Notes: generated by a model not told the origin, from the sequence alone. DNA of 64,000 nucleotides from Alligator mississippiensis (GCF_030867095.1 NC_081837.1:19762001-19826000); one strand, 5' to 3'. Positions 21,384-33,240 are shown, counted from the first letter of the stretch. Translations and numbers: made by a program.

Positions 21384-21653
21384 GCCCTCAGGTCTTCCTT
21401 TGGCTGCTGCTGGCTACCCAAGCCTGCTCCCCCTTTGCTTCCTGGCCACCCGTGGGCCAGCCTCACCCCTGCTGCCTAATCCCCTTGCGCTCGCAGAGAG
21501 GAAGACTTTTTCGCAGGGGCAGCGCCTCCCAGGCAGGCAGTAGGCCCTTTTGGTGTGCCCTTGCACAACTCAGCAGCGCTCACCTTCCACGCAAGCTGCC
21601 CCTGCCACCCTCAGGTGCAGAGCTTTCCTATGCAAGCCCCAAAAGGGAGGCGT

Positions 21654-21741
21654 TCCTTCGAGCCGGACTCAAATCAACCACCTAAGGATGTCTTGCCCAA
21701 CGCTCTACAGTCCTCTGCTCTACCAGCTGAGCTACCGAAAG
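21654..21741 (-). pseudogene. tRNA-Tyr pseudogene (copy 3B)
   Basis: The most decayed of the B series. It carries the T-loop change of copy 2B plus a further change in the T stem (GGTTG for GGCTG on the minus strand). Decay increases from left to right along the array. Confidence 0.85.
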
Positions 21742-22009
21742 AAAAACACCCCCTCGCTCTTGCAGCATCAGGTAACACACGCCCAAAAGTACCTGGCTCA
21801 CCCACCCAGGACCCAGCACTCCTGCCACCATCACCGTCCCCTCCCGCTCGGCCCTCTGCTCCTTGCCCTGCCACCCGGTGAGCCCTGAGCTCTTTGGCAC
21901 TCGCACCTGCCAGCCAGGCGCTGCTCTCGCCCAGCTAACACCCGCCACAGGCACCAGCCCCAGGAAGGCCAGGTGCAGGGCCCGCTGGGCTGCACATCCC
22001 ACTGGGCGG

Positions 22010-22038
22010 CCCACCCCACCCCACCCCACCCCAACCCA
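22010..22038. repeat. CACCC/CAACC pentamer tract (unit 3)
   Basis: Shortest of the three tracts. It lies just inside the array's right end. Confidence 0.95.
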
Positions 22039-22496
22039 GGGCTGCAGCTGGGCCGCCTACCTCTCCCCTTACATTCCCCTTTCGGCTTTTCCCGAACAGT
22101 GTCACACACTCGTTCCGCATCCCAAATAATCAAACTTCAAGAAAACTTTATAACACAGAAAGGAGAAAAATCTAATGATTTTCTCCAGGAGGGATTATTA
22201 GAGATAATGAAGCTGTGGCAATAGTGCAGTAACAAATGACAACATCAGCATGAAAGATAAAATTTAACAGATACAAAATCATTAGCTAGGGCAGAGTGGT
22301 ATCAGAGACTAACTAATTCAGGGATATACAAGTTTAAAATTAGACAGAGAAGTTATTTGAAATGGTGTAATCCTAAAAAAATAAAACTGACATTGGCTCA
22401 GTTAATCTGTATTAATAACACAAATGATTGTTTCGATAAACACATTCACTGAAACCACAGTCATTAGAGAACAACAGAGATCTTCTTTTGAATAAA

Positions 22497-22920
22497 CTAC
22501 TTCCATCTCATTAGTTTCCACAGAGCTGCTTTGATGTCCTTGTTTCTCATGCTGTAGATGACCGGATTCATCATTGGTGGGATCGTGGAATAGAGAACAG
22601 ACACCATGAGGTCCAGAGCTGATGGGGACCCAGATGTGGGCTTCATATGGGCAATCATCCCAGTACTACCCAGCAAGGAGACAACAATGAGGTGGGAAAG
22701 GCAGGTGGAAACTGCTTTATGCCGGCCCTGCTCAGAGGGGATTCTCAGTACAGTAGTGAATATCTGAATATAAGACACAAATATAAACACAATGCAACCA
22801 AGACTTAAACATGAACCTAAGATAAGAATCTGAATTTCACTAATAAACACCTCTGAGACAGAAATCCTAAGGAGCTGGGGGACTTCACAGAAGAACTGTT
22901 TGACCATGTTGGAGTGGCAG
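22497..22920 (-). pseudogene. Olfactory receptor pseudogene, 3' part only (OR1)
   Basis: It encodes an OR from the second extracellular loop onward (HCHSNMVKQFFCEVPQLLRIS) through TM5-TM7 and the PMMNPVIYSMRN motif. Roughly the first 168 residues are missing. At 22920/22921 the sequence switches to the middle of a plus-strand CR1, so the 5' part was lost together with about 5 kb of duplicon. It ends early (MRWK, then stop) compared with OR3 and OR4. Confidence 0.93.
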
Positions 22921-23866
22921 TGCTCCAGGGGTTGGGTCCAGAACCAGTTTATTTTTAATATCTTTGTCAACAACTGGGAAAATGGCATACAGCCCACCCT
23001 CAGCAAGTCTGCTGATGACACCAAGCTGGGGGCAGTAATAGGTATGTTTGAGGGCAGGGCTATGATTCAGAGGGACCTCGACAAATTGGACGATTGTACC
23101 AAATGCAATCTCATGAGGTTCAGTAACAACAAGTGCAAAATCCTGCATGTAGCACGGAACAATCCTATGCACTGGTACAGACTGGGGACTGACTGGATAA
23201 GTAGCAGGACCTAGGGGTTAAAGTGGATCAGAAGGTGAATAAGAGCCAACACTGTGCCCTTGTTGCAAAGAAGGCCAATGGCAATTGTGCTGCATTAGCA
23301 GGATCATAACCACAAGATCAAAGGAAATGATTCTTCCCCCCTGATTGGCACTGGTGAGAGCACATCTGCAACACTGTGTCCAGCTTTGGGCCTCCCACTA
23401 CTGATAGGATGCAGACAGACTGGAGAGAGTCTACTGGAGGGCAGGAAAAATGGTTAAGGGGCCAGGTTACATGAGTAATGAAGAGAGGCTGAAGGAACTG
23501 GCCTTATTTAGTTTGGAGAAGAGAAGACCAAGATGGTGTTTAATAGCAGCCTGCAACTCCCTCAGGGGCGGTTACAAAGAGGATGGAGCGCCATTGTTCT
23601 CCATGGTAGCAGATGATTGAACAAGGACCAATGGTCTCAAGTTCAGTTTAGATATTAGGAACAGAAATCTTACCAGGAGGGTGGTAAAGCACTGGAACAG
23701 GCTACCCGGAGGGGTGGTGGAAGCTCCATCCTTGGAGGTTTTGAACACCCAGATAGACAAAACCTTGAGTGACATGATCAAGTTTAGAGCAGCCCTGCTT
23801 TGAGGAATGTGTTGGACAAGATGATCTCCCAAGGTCTGTTCCAACCCTTATTTTCTATGACCCTAA
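22921..23866 (+). mobile_element. CR1 LINE 3' part (duplicon 1)
   Basis: Plus-strand RT C-terminus: GPEPVLFNIFVNNWE, SADDTKLGAVI, CKILHVARNNPMHWYRLG, with a tail ending TTTTCTATGACCC. The same element occurs in duplicons 2-4, so it was present before the duplications. Here its left part was removed by the deletion that cut OR1. Confidence 0.9.
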
Positions 23867-24918
23867 GATTAGTCATTGGTTTAGAGCAGTGTTAGCTACA
23901 GGGGAAACATCCCTCCGAGTTTTACAACACCACTCCTCTCATATAATGATAGAAGCATAGAAAATAAGGGATGGATGGGACTTCAGGGTGTCTTCTAGTC
24001 CAGCATCGGGTGTTGGCTGAAATCAAGGTTGGGGATTTTGAATGGTATGCCGAAGCTCCTGCTCAAACTAAAGCCCCAAGATCATGAGCTAGGGAGTCTT
24101 TCCCTACCACTCTGGGTCAGACAAATCCCTATACCTGCAGTCAAAGACAGACTGTCTCCAGTTGGGTCATGCCAACCATGGCTTGGTCTAGCCCAGTCTT
24201 AAGACCCTCCGAGGAAGGAGATTGTGCCACCTCTCTGCCTTTCAGCTCAATGCAGACTTATCCTTGCTTCTGTTTCTTGTATTAAAACCTTGTTGCCTGA
24301 ACTAGCTTCAAATTGCCCAACAGTAGGAGTCAGTATGAGTCAAACTAATTCATACCTTTCAAAATTCGCTTTTGGGTGTCAATTCTGGACAGTTACCTAA
24401 ACTCTCAGGAGTAATTAACTTCAGCTATTATTGTTTTTTCTTTTGGAGGATGGTGTCCCCCCGGGGCATTCTGTAAAATGTGGATTATTCTTTTTTATTT
24501 GAAATCCAGAAGAGAGAAAGATCCAGTGATATTCTCCACCAAGGCATTTAATAAATATTTAAGGTATGTAAAAGCTGTTGCAACAGTGCACTAAGAAATG
24601 ACAATATCAGCATCAAAGATATAATTTAACACATACAAAAAGATTACCAAGAACAGAGTGGTATCTTAGAGACTAACTAGTTCAGTGAGATATAGGGTGA
24701 AAATTAGATAGAGAGGTTATTTAAAATCGTGTAAACCTAATGAAACACAAGTGACATTAGTTAACTAAATCTGTATGAATAACACAGTTGGTTGTTTCTA
24801 TAAATCTCCACTACTGACACCGGTGGAGTTGATTTTTATTAAAACAGCTCAGTTACTATAAAAATGTTCAATGAAACGACAGTCACTGGACAATAACTGA
24901 CATCTTCATCACAATAAA
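23867..24918. other. Duplicon DNA between CR1 and OR2
   Basis: Shared flank with a short CR1-like tail (about 23950-23990). The OR2 downstream region begins near 24500 and is shorter than in other duplicons: the segment matching 32300-32870 is missing. No gene. Confidence 0.6.
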
Positions 24919-25845
24919 TCACCTCCATCTCAGCAGTTTCCACAGAGCTGCTTTAATGTCCTTGTTTCTCATGCTGTAGATGACCGGATTCATCATTGGA
25001 GGGATCATAGAATAGAGAACAGACAGCATGAGGTCCAGAGCTGATGGGGACCCAGATGTGGGCTTCATATGGGCAATCATCCCAGTGCTTCCCATCAAGG
25101 AGACAACAATGAGGTGGGGAAGGCAGGTGGAAACTGCTTTATGCCGGCCCTGCTCAGAGGGGATTCTCAGTACAGTAGTGAATATCTGAATATAAGACAC
25201 AAAAATAAACGTAATGCAAACAAGACCTAAACATATACTAAATATAAGAATCTGAATTTCACTAGTAAGCACCTCTGAGAAAGAAATCCTAAGGAGCTGG
25301 GGGATTTCACAGAAGAACTGGTTGACAATGTTGGAGTGGCAGAAGGGCAGCCTAAAGGTGTTCCCCGTGTGCAGGGCAGAGTACAGAAGAGCAGCGCTCC
25401 AGGCCGTGGCTGCCATTTGCAGACAAGCTCTCCTGTTCATCGCTGTCGCATAGTGCAGTGGTTTGCAGATGGCGATGTATCGGTCGTAAGCCATGATGGT
25501 GAGGATGGAGAGGTCTGCTGCAATGAAAAAGATGACGAGAAAAACTTGGGTGACACATCCAGAATAGGAAATCAGCCTGGTGTTCATTATGGAATTGGCC
25601 ATGGATTTGGGGACAATGACAGAGATGGATCCGATGTCTAGGATGGACAGGTTGAGGAGGAAGAAGTACATCGGGGTGTGGAGGTGGGTGTCAACGGCTA
25701 TGAGCATGATAACAAGGAGATTGCCAATCAGGGCTGCCAGGTATATTGTTAGAAAAGTGGCCAAGTGCAAGATTTGCAATCTCAGGGCATCGGAGAACCC
25801 CAGGAGCAGGAACTCAGTCACCGCGGTGCAATTGGACGTCATCAT
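24919..25845 (-). CDS. Olfactory receptor, family 14-like, intact (OR2)
   Basis: A class II odorant receptor, a seven-transmembrane GPCR expected in olfactory cilia, signalling through Golf. 308 aa, single coding exon. Landmarks: N-glycosylation site NCT at 5-7, GN in TM1 (41-42), PMYFFL (58-63), disulfide Cys97 and Cys179, MAYDRYIAIC (118-127), SY in TM5 (217-218), KAVSTC (236-241), PMMNPVIYSMRN (283-294). TEFLLLGFSD and the PKSMANS block fit family 14. The start is the first of two ATGs, about 22 nt after a splice acceptor (CCCTCCACAG). The C-terminus stops at LLRWR, because a Trp codon kept in OR3 and OR4 is TGA here. Confidence 0.93.
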   Translation of the reverse strand: MMTSNCTAVTEFLLLGFSDALRLQILHLATFLTIYLAALIGNLLVIMLIAVDTHLHTPMYFFLLNLSILDIGSISVIVPKSMANSIMNTRLISYSGCVTQVFLVIFFIAADLSILTIMAYDRYIAICKPLHYATAMNRRACLQMAATAWSAALLYSALHTGNTFRLPFCHSNIVNQFFCEIPQLLRISFSEVLTSEIQILIFSICLGLVCITFIFVSYIQIFTTVLRIPSEQGRHKAVSTCLPHLIVVSLMGSTGMIAHMKPTSGSPSALDLMLSVLYSMIPPMMNPVIYSMRNKDIKAALWKLLRWR

Positions 25846-27992
25846 CCACAGTGCCTTTTGGGATGCCTGTGGAGGGAAAGGGAATGACTGTCAGGAGAAG
25901 AGGAAGTAGGAGAAGTAACACCATTTTCCTGGCCACAATTCTCCTTGACTTGATTGTTTTAGATGTCACCTGATTTTCAGTTGAAAAGGAGTTTTCTGAT
26001 AGAAATCAGGGTTCCCAAAGTGACCATATTTTTAATGATACATTTTAAAACATTTTTTGGATAATTGTGGCATTTCACCAAAAAAGTGGGTAGGAAAAGT
26101 ATTTTATCAGGGCTTTTGCCGACACCTTGTCACTGCCACTCACTAGTGCTCATACATTTCCCACGTCTGTGAAAGTGGAGAAGGTGTCAGTGCACTGTCA
26201 CACTGGCTCCAGCTCCTTTCTAGTCCAAGTGGCCATGTCCATTCACATCAGGTCCAGATCCATTGCAAGTCCATGTGACATGGGAAAATGGAATAATTAG
26301 AACCCCAGATCCAATTATTTCAACAATGTTGGTTCCTGAATCTTACCCACAGGCAGCTGAGCAAGAAAGGAGAAGTCAAAAAGGTCATCCTATAGTATTT
26401 CCATTTTCCTAGGGACATAGAGCTTAAGATGCTGGCTGTGTCTGGGCTCTAAGTCACCTGGGAAGATTGCAATCAAATGGCTGGCAGGATGTGCACAAGG
26501 CTGTGTGTTCAAACTGGCTTCAAGTCTCAGAAATATATATAAGCATGGGCTGTCATCGTCCCTTAATGTTCCCTACATTTTGTAACTCATCTGCTTCAAA
26601 GATATTTGACCTTTTCTTTATTTGTTTAGTCTGAAAATCTTCAGTGGCCAGCAAACTAGATGACTTTTTGCACTTGGCATTCTTGGTTACTGATAAAGAT
26701 GGAGACATGCTAGCAGGGGAGCTCCAAGCCCGGGGCAGGTTGTGATGCACAGGGCAGCTCTGCCTGCCATGCTGCCAACCTGTGGTCATGGCTATTTTCG
26801 CCCCTCCACAAAGGCAATGCCCTGGGCAGCTGTCCTGGTTCCCTGCTCAGTTACATTATTGTTGAATAGGTAAAAATTTCAGGACAGAAATATGCCATTT
26901 TTCATATGAATACATATATGCATACTTTTTATGACAAGTGTAGATATTTTATTAAATGGAGTATAAAGTTCTGAAATAATTTTAAATTTAATTCAATATA
27001 ATTTGTATAAAAGATCCTCTCTAATAAAACCCAAACATTATGGAATTGAATATATTACTTACTGTGCTCTTTTTAATGGTTTTGTCATCAGTTTTCTATG
27101 CTAAATCCTAGGGCAGCTTGATTACTGATCATCTACTCCTGCCTCCCCTCTCTTGTGCCCCCCATCACTGTGCTATCTAGATGCCAGGGGTGCAGGTTTC
27201 TTGGCGGCGTGCACTCCTCACTCTGCAGGAGAACTGAGAGGAGTAGATCCAAAACGATGAGTCCCTGAAGAAGAGCTGGGCGTGCAGCTGCCTTGGAGCT
27301 TTACTGCAATGAAGGGACTGAAGTAGCAGTCAGTGAGTTGTCTACGTGTATGTTGGGAGGTCTTGTGGGACTGTTTCCCTAGATCCCTGAGCACTTCAGA
27401 AGCAGAGTCCATGGGCAAACACGCAGGATTCACAGATTGTGAAGCCAGAAGGACTGTCCGTAGTCTCTCATTGGACCTACTGCTGACCACATGTCAGAGG
27501 ATCTTGCTGTGGCTTGTAACAGGCTGCATCTATCAGTGGGCAATGTGTCTAGGCTTTCCTAATTACAAGGTGGAGACGGGAGGAATTTTTTCCCCTCCTG
27601 TTGCTAACAGTGTCAGGGCCCCCCTCTCCCGACAACCCTGCCTTCCTCAGCAGCACAGGGTGTTGGCTGCAGCCCAGGATAAAGGGTTTTCCTTGTTTGC
27701 CCAGGGACCTGTGAATCACCACATTTGGGAGCAGGAAGGAAGTTTACTGTACAGACACATGGGTAGAGACTTGTGGGGGATGAGGGTCCTTTCTCTGTAA
27801 TGGGGCGGGGGTGCCGCCTTCTTTGTACATCCTGTGTTGTGGTGGTGTGACAGGGTGACTGCATACTTTTAGAAACAATTTAGAAAAACGTTTTGTATGG
27901 GGTAGTTTGGATATGGATAATCACGCCTTGTACAGGGGGCTAGACCTCCAGACGCTGCTTCCAGCCCTAATTTACTATTAGTCTACAATTTA
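25846..27992. other. OR2 upstream flank
   Basis: Contains the splice acceptor next to OR2, then duplicon DNA also seen upstream of OR3 and in part OR4 and OR5. About 27430-27490 resembles a short CR1 tail. No upstream OR exon could be placed, since OR 5' exons are non-coding and not recognisable by eye. No protein gene. Confidence 0.5.
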
Positions 27993-28332
27993 TCACAGTT
28001 GTGTTATATATGGGGCCATCCCCTGGTCCGATTCCAGGTCTCGATTGCCAAGTCTGTCCTGTAGGAGCCCCACGTTACCCAGCACCTTCTTCTCACTCCC
28101 TATGGACTTGAAAAGGGACTTTTCGTTATCCTTAATTCTGGTCGCCGGCCCTAGCTCCATCTCTGCCTTGGCCTTCCGAGCCAACTGCCTGCAATCACAA
28201 GCAACGGAGGTGCCATCCTCCTTGATGACAGCCCCTAACTTCCACTGATTTTGTAGCATCTTTTCCGCCCTTAGGCCTGGAGTAGATGACATCCTAGTGT
28301 CCCTTCCAGGTCTACTTCCCCTGATTCTGTGA
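27993..28332. mobile_element. CR1 fragments left of the inverted CR1 (duplicon 2)
   Basis: 27993-28275 on the minus strand carries a CR1 ORF2 linker piece (KAKAEMELG...IKDNEKSLFKSIGSEKK). It is followed by a plus-oriented CR1 3' tail (GTAGATGACATCC... to about 28332). These are older insertions. The same mosaic is at 36316-36655. Confidence 0.65.
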
Positions 28333-28411
28333 GAAGGGAGGAGGGCCGTCTCCTTCTCCAGCTTCTAACATTTGTGGTCTGGGCGCTTTCTACAACTACA
28401 AGTTTGGGACT

Positions 28412-30338
28412 TCCCCCACCTTGTTCAAACACCTGAGGAAGCCTGGTCTTTTCTGCACACCTCTGGATATCAGCCAGCGCTCTGCCATACTTCAGGTGCC
28501 TCGTTTCCAGCCCCTCGGACTTGTACACATGCAACTTTTCTAAGTAGATCTTAAACTGATCTCTTGCCAGTGTTGGCTGCTCACTTGCTCTCCAAACTGT
28601 GCTGCCCGGTGCAGTAGTCTGGGAGCTGACCTCCCCTGTAAAGACAGGTAGAAAAGGCATTGAGCACTTCAGCCATTTCCACATCATCGGTCACAAGCTT
28701 GCCTCCCCCATTCAGCTAGGAACCCATACTTCCCTTCCTCTTCCTCTTGTTGCTGGCATACTTGGACAAGCCTTCTTGTTACCCCTCATGTCCCGAACTA
28801 GCAGAAACTTCAGCTCTCTTTGACCTTCCTGATATCATCCCTGCAGGCCTGAGAAGTACTCTCATACTCCTCCCTAGTCATTGATCTAAGTGTACTCTTC
28901 TTGCAGCTTCCTTTGGTGGTTGCTGAAGAGTTCACTGCTGAGCCATGCTGGTCTTCTGCCATGCCTGCCAGCTTCCATGTACATTGGGGTGATTTGTTTC
29001 CTTAAAATAAAGCCAGCATTCCTGGGCCCCTTCTCCTCAGACTGGCCTCCCAGTACATCCAGCCAGGAGGTCCCTGATGGAGTCAAAGTCTGTTTTCCCT
29101 ATCCCGCTTCTCTCCATCCTTCCTTTCCTCAGGATCCCACCCTCAATCACCTCATAGGCACTGCTGCCCCAGTTGCCATCCTCTACTAAATTCCCCACCA
29201 CTTCTTCCCTGTGTCTGAGTGGCATATCAGGAAGAACAGAGCGCCTAGTTGGTCTCCAACCCTTGCTCCAGGAAGTTCTCAGCAACATTTTCCAAAAATT
29301 TCCTGAATTGCCTGTGTGCTACTGTATTGCCCTCCGAGCAGATGTCAGGGTGATAGAAGTTCCCCATGAGAACCAGGGCTTGTGATCAGGAAACTTCTCT
29401 TAGGTGTCTGAAGAAAACATCATGCACCTCCTGCTCATGGCCTGGTGGTTTATAGCAGACCCCCACGATGACATCACCCTTCTTGATCCCTGCCAACCCT
29501 AACCCAGAGACTTTCAACAGGCCTGGTCTCCAGTTTCATACTGGAGCTCTGAGCAATCAGGGGGCTCTTTACCATGTAGCACAACTCCTCCTCCTCTTCT
29601 CTCCTGCCTGCCCTCCCTGAACAGCTTGTACCCGTCCATGACAGTGCTCCAGTCATGTGAACTCCCACCAAGTCTCTGTTATTCCAATCATGTCACGGTG
29701 CCATGACTGAGTGAAGACTTCCAGTTGTTCCTGCTTCTTTCCCAGCCTCCATGCAGTCATGTAGAGACACGTGAGATAACTATCTGATTATCCTACTTTC
29801 TCAAAAGGGAATTAGAAGGCTTCCCCTGTTGTCCCCTTCTGCTTGTGCTTCCTCCAGTTCACCCACTTCCACATTTACATCATAGCTTTGGTTCCCATCC
29901 CAAGGCATAGCTAGTTTAAAGCCTTCCTCACTAGGTTAGGTAGTCTGTCTGCAATGATGCTCTTCCCTCTTTTATCAGGGAAATCCCATCTCTGCCTTGC
30001 AATCTTTTTTATTGGTGAAATATCCCATGGTCACTGAATGCAAACCCTGCTGGGGCAGTATCTGCACGGCCATGCATTGATCTGCAGGATGCATGTGCTC
30101 CTGCCTGGGCCCTTCCCCTTGACTGGGACGATGAAGGAAAACACCACCCGAGACCCTTAACCCTTCACCATTGCACCCAGAGCCCTGTAATCCCATTTGT
30201 TCTGCTCAGGATCATCCCCGGCTGTATCATTCTTATCCACACAGATGAGCTACATGAGGTAGTAGTCAGAGGGCTGGATGAGTCCCAGTAAACCCTCTGT
30301 GTGACTACAGAGCCACTGGCCTTTATCTTTGAAAACTC
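28412..30338 (-). mobile_element. CR1 5' half, inverted (duplicon 2)
   Basis: Reading the minus strand from 30338: end of the ORF1 esterase (VVFSFIVPVKGKGPGR, later RGKSIIADRLPNLVRKALN), then the ORF2 endonuclease (DVIVGVCYKPPGHEQEVHD, HREEVVGNLVEDG), the linker (GRRPAWLSSEL), and the start of the RT (YLEKLHVYKSEG, ending at a GEVP-like block near 28412). The RT then continues in the plus strand at 30339 at just the next codons. This is the signature of 5' inversion by twin priming. Many stops and frame changes make it non-functional. Confidence 0.8.
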
Positions 30339-31756
30339 ATAGTGCCTGGGGCATGTCCAAGGTATTTGAAAAGGCCAAAAATACTGCCCAACTTCAAGAA
30401 TGTAAAGAAGGGGAGAAGGAGGATCTGGGAAGTTACACACAGGTCAGCCACACCTCAGTCTGTAAAACAATCATGGAGCAGGTCCTCAAGGAATCCCTTT
30501 CTAAGGACTTGGAGCAGACAAAGGTGATTAGGAACAGTCAGCATGGGTTCACCAAGGGCAAGTCACGCGTGACCAACATGAGTGCCACTGTGCATGCAAA
30601 AGAGCACTGGGCATGATATATCATCTCCTTCACAAGGCCTTTAATAACGGTCTATGACAGTTTGGTATACTACAATATTCTCACAAGCAAGTCAACAAAT
30701 TATGGGGGCGATGAATGGACTGTGAGGTAGACAGTAAACTGGCTTGAGTATACAAGTGAAGGGATAGTAGTCAATGGCTCAATATCTATCCGGCAGCCAG
30801 AATTAAGTGGAGTGCTCCAGGAGTTGGATCTGGAACCAGTTTTGTTCAATATCTTTGTCAACAGCAGGGAAGATGGCAGAGAGTGCACCCTGAGCAAGTC
30901 TGCAGGTGACACCAAGCTGGGGGCAGTAATAGATGTACTTGAGGGCAGGGCTATGATTCAGAGAGACCTCAGCAATTTGGAGGATTGGACCAAACGCGGT
31001 TCCATGAGGTTCAGTAACGACAAGTGCAAAATCCTGCACGTAGCATGGAACAATCCTATGCACTGGTAGAGATTGGGGACTGACTGGCTAAGTAGCAGGA
31101 CCTAGGGGTTAAAGTGAATCAGAAGGTGAAAATGAGCCAATGCTGTGCCCTTGTTGCAAAGAAGACCAATGGTAATTGTGCTGCCTTACCAGGAGCATAA
31201 CCACAAGATCAAAGGAAGTGATTCTTCCCCCATGTTTGGCACTGGTGAGAGCACATCTGGAGTACTGTGTCCAGCTTTGGGCCTCCCACTACTGAAAGGA
31301 TGCAGGCAGACTGGAGAGAGTCTACTGGAGGGCAGGAAAAATGGATAAGGGGCCAGGTTACATGAGGTATAAGGAGAGGCTGAAGGAAAAGGGCTTATTT
31401 ATTTTGCCAAGAGAAGACCAAGATGATGTTTAAAAGCAGCCTGCATCTCCCTCAAGGGTGGTTACAAAGACGATGGAGTCCTATTGTTCTCCATGGTAGC
31501 AGATGAATGAACAAGGAGAAGTGGTCTCTGGTTCAGTCTAGATATTAGGAAAAAAAATCTTATCAGGAGGGTAGTAACGCAGTGGAACAGGCTACGCAGA
31601 GAGGTGGTGGAAGCTCCATTCTAGGTGGTATTTAAGACCCTGCTATACAGAGCCTTGAGTGAGATGATCAAGTTGAGAGAGGTCCTGCTCTGAGGAGTGT
31701 GTTGGAGAAAATGATCTCCTGAGGTCCATTCCAACCCTAATTTTCTATGACCCTAA
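30339..31756 (+). mobile_element. CR1 3' half, direct orientation (duplicon 2)
   Basis: It starts with a GEVPG-like block and runs KAKNTAQLQECKEGEKEDLGSYTQVS, VIRNSQHGFTKGKS, SAGDTKLGAVI, CKILHVAWNNPMHW, then a CR1 tail ending TTTTCTATGACCC. It continues the element whose first half is inverted to its left. Confidence 0.88.
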
Positions 31757-33240
31757 GATTAGTCATTGGTTTAGAGCAGCGTTAGGTGCAGGGAAAACAT
31801 CCCTCAGATTTTTACAACACCACTCCTCTCATACAATAATAGAAGTATAGAAAATTAGGGGTGGAGGGAACCTTGGGAGGTCATCTAGTCCAACCCCAAC
31901 TAAAAGCAAAACTAAAAGCAAAATCATCTCCAGTTGGATCATGCCAACCATGGCTTGGTCTAGCCCAGTCTTAAGAACCTCCAAGGAAGGAGATTGTGCC
32001 ACCTCTCTGCCTTTTGGCTCGATGCAGACTTCTCCTTGCTTCTGTTTCTTGTGTGAAAAGCACATTGACTGAGCTAGCTTCAAATTGCCCAACAGTATGA
32101 GTCACTATCACTTAAAATAATCCTATTCATTACTTCCAATATTTACCTTTTAGGTGTCAGTTCTGGACAGTTTCCTAAACTCTCATTAGTAAATAACTTG
32201 AGCTGATATTTTTCTCCTATCTTTTTCTTTTGGAAGATGCTGTTTTCTGGGAAATTCTGGGAAATATTGATTATTCTTTTCAGTTTGAAAGAAAAACACA
32301 TTTTATATCTTGCAAGATCTCCCATGGAATAGAAATTCCATTTTTGATGCAGTTGTACGGTAACAGATTGCGGTCACTATTGAGATTCCTTTTACATCCA
32401 TGCTAAACAAGGCCACACTATTTCCATTACTGGAGTTACTGGCATAGGCCACTTGTTGCGAAGGGAAAAGTAGATGCTACTGGTCCTGAAAGAATTTAGG
32501 GACTAGCAGCGTGAACATCATTTGGCCTTGATATACTTAAATCAGATGCCAACATCCCCAGGTTTACCTATCTAAAGCTTCCCTATAGTGGAATACAAGG
32601 ACAGACAAAATCCAGCATCACTGCACTCATGACGTGCACAGGAGCTCTAGTGTGTACACACTTACAGGAAATCATTTCCATCTTTTCAGCGCTGTGTGGA
32701 GGAAAACCCTCAGTGCTCTTTTACAACCCGTACAAGGAAAGCATGACTGAAAGCCCCAGCACCTGAGTAATGACTGACATCTACTATCTAAAAACCATTA
32801 TCACTCCCTTTTAAACCTTCTCATACCGTCCTTCCAGAACCCAAATAGTCAAACCTCAAGAAAACGTTTTAATCCAGAAAAGAGAAAGATCCAGTGATCT
32901 TCTCCACGAGGGAATCTTACAAACATTGAAGGTATATACAAGGTGTTGCAATACCGCTCTAACTAATGACAGTCTCAGCATCATAGATAAAATTTAACAG
33001 AGACAAGATTAGCTAGGACAGAGTGGTATCTTAGAGACCAACTAGTTCAGGGAGACAAGCTTAAAATTAGATAAATTATTTTAAATGGTGTAAATCTACA
33101 GAAGCACAACTGACATTGGTTCAATTAATCTGTATTAATAACACAGTTGATTGTTTCTATGAAAGCTCCACTACTGACATTGGTGGAGTTAATTTGTATT
33201 AATAACTCTGTTCCTATATAAATGGTCTTTAAAACCACAG
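31757..33240. other. Duplicon DNA between CR1 and OR3
   Basis: A short minus-strand CR1 tail at about 31845-31900, then shared non-coding DNA and the OR3 downstream flank from about 32830. No gene. Confidence 0.6.

Larger units (their letters stand above)
12672..22094. repeat. Tandem array of tRNA-Phe/tRNA-Tyr units, period about 3.28 kb
   Basis: Units start at 12820, 16099 and 19369, and the third is cut off at about 22094. Long stretches are base-identical between copies, so the expansion is recent or copies are being homogenised. Period differences (3,279 and 3,270) come from a one-base loss in the first tRNA-Phe and a shorter CACCC tract in unit 2. Each unit is itself a diverged duplication: half A (intact Tyr, CTCF motif, minus-strand promoter-like segment) and half B (decaying Tyr, CACCC tract). 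A degenerate half-unit lies at the left edge, 12672-12819. GC content is far above that of the flanks. Confidence 0.95.

Noticed and set aside
12820-22094. tRNA copies as tRNA-derived SINEs
   Set aside because: They are in a strict tandem with two different tRNAs, an intact intron, canonical ends and no A-tail or target duplications.
12672-22094. CRISPR-like array
   Set aside because: The repeats are kilobases long, with tRNA genes, in a vertebrate genome. There are no short repeats with unique spacers.
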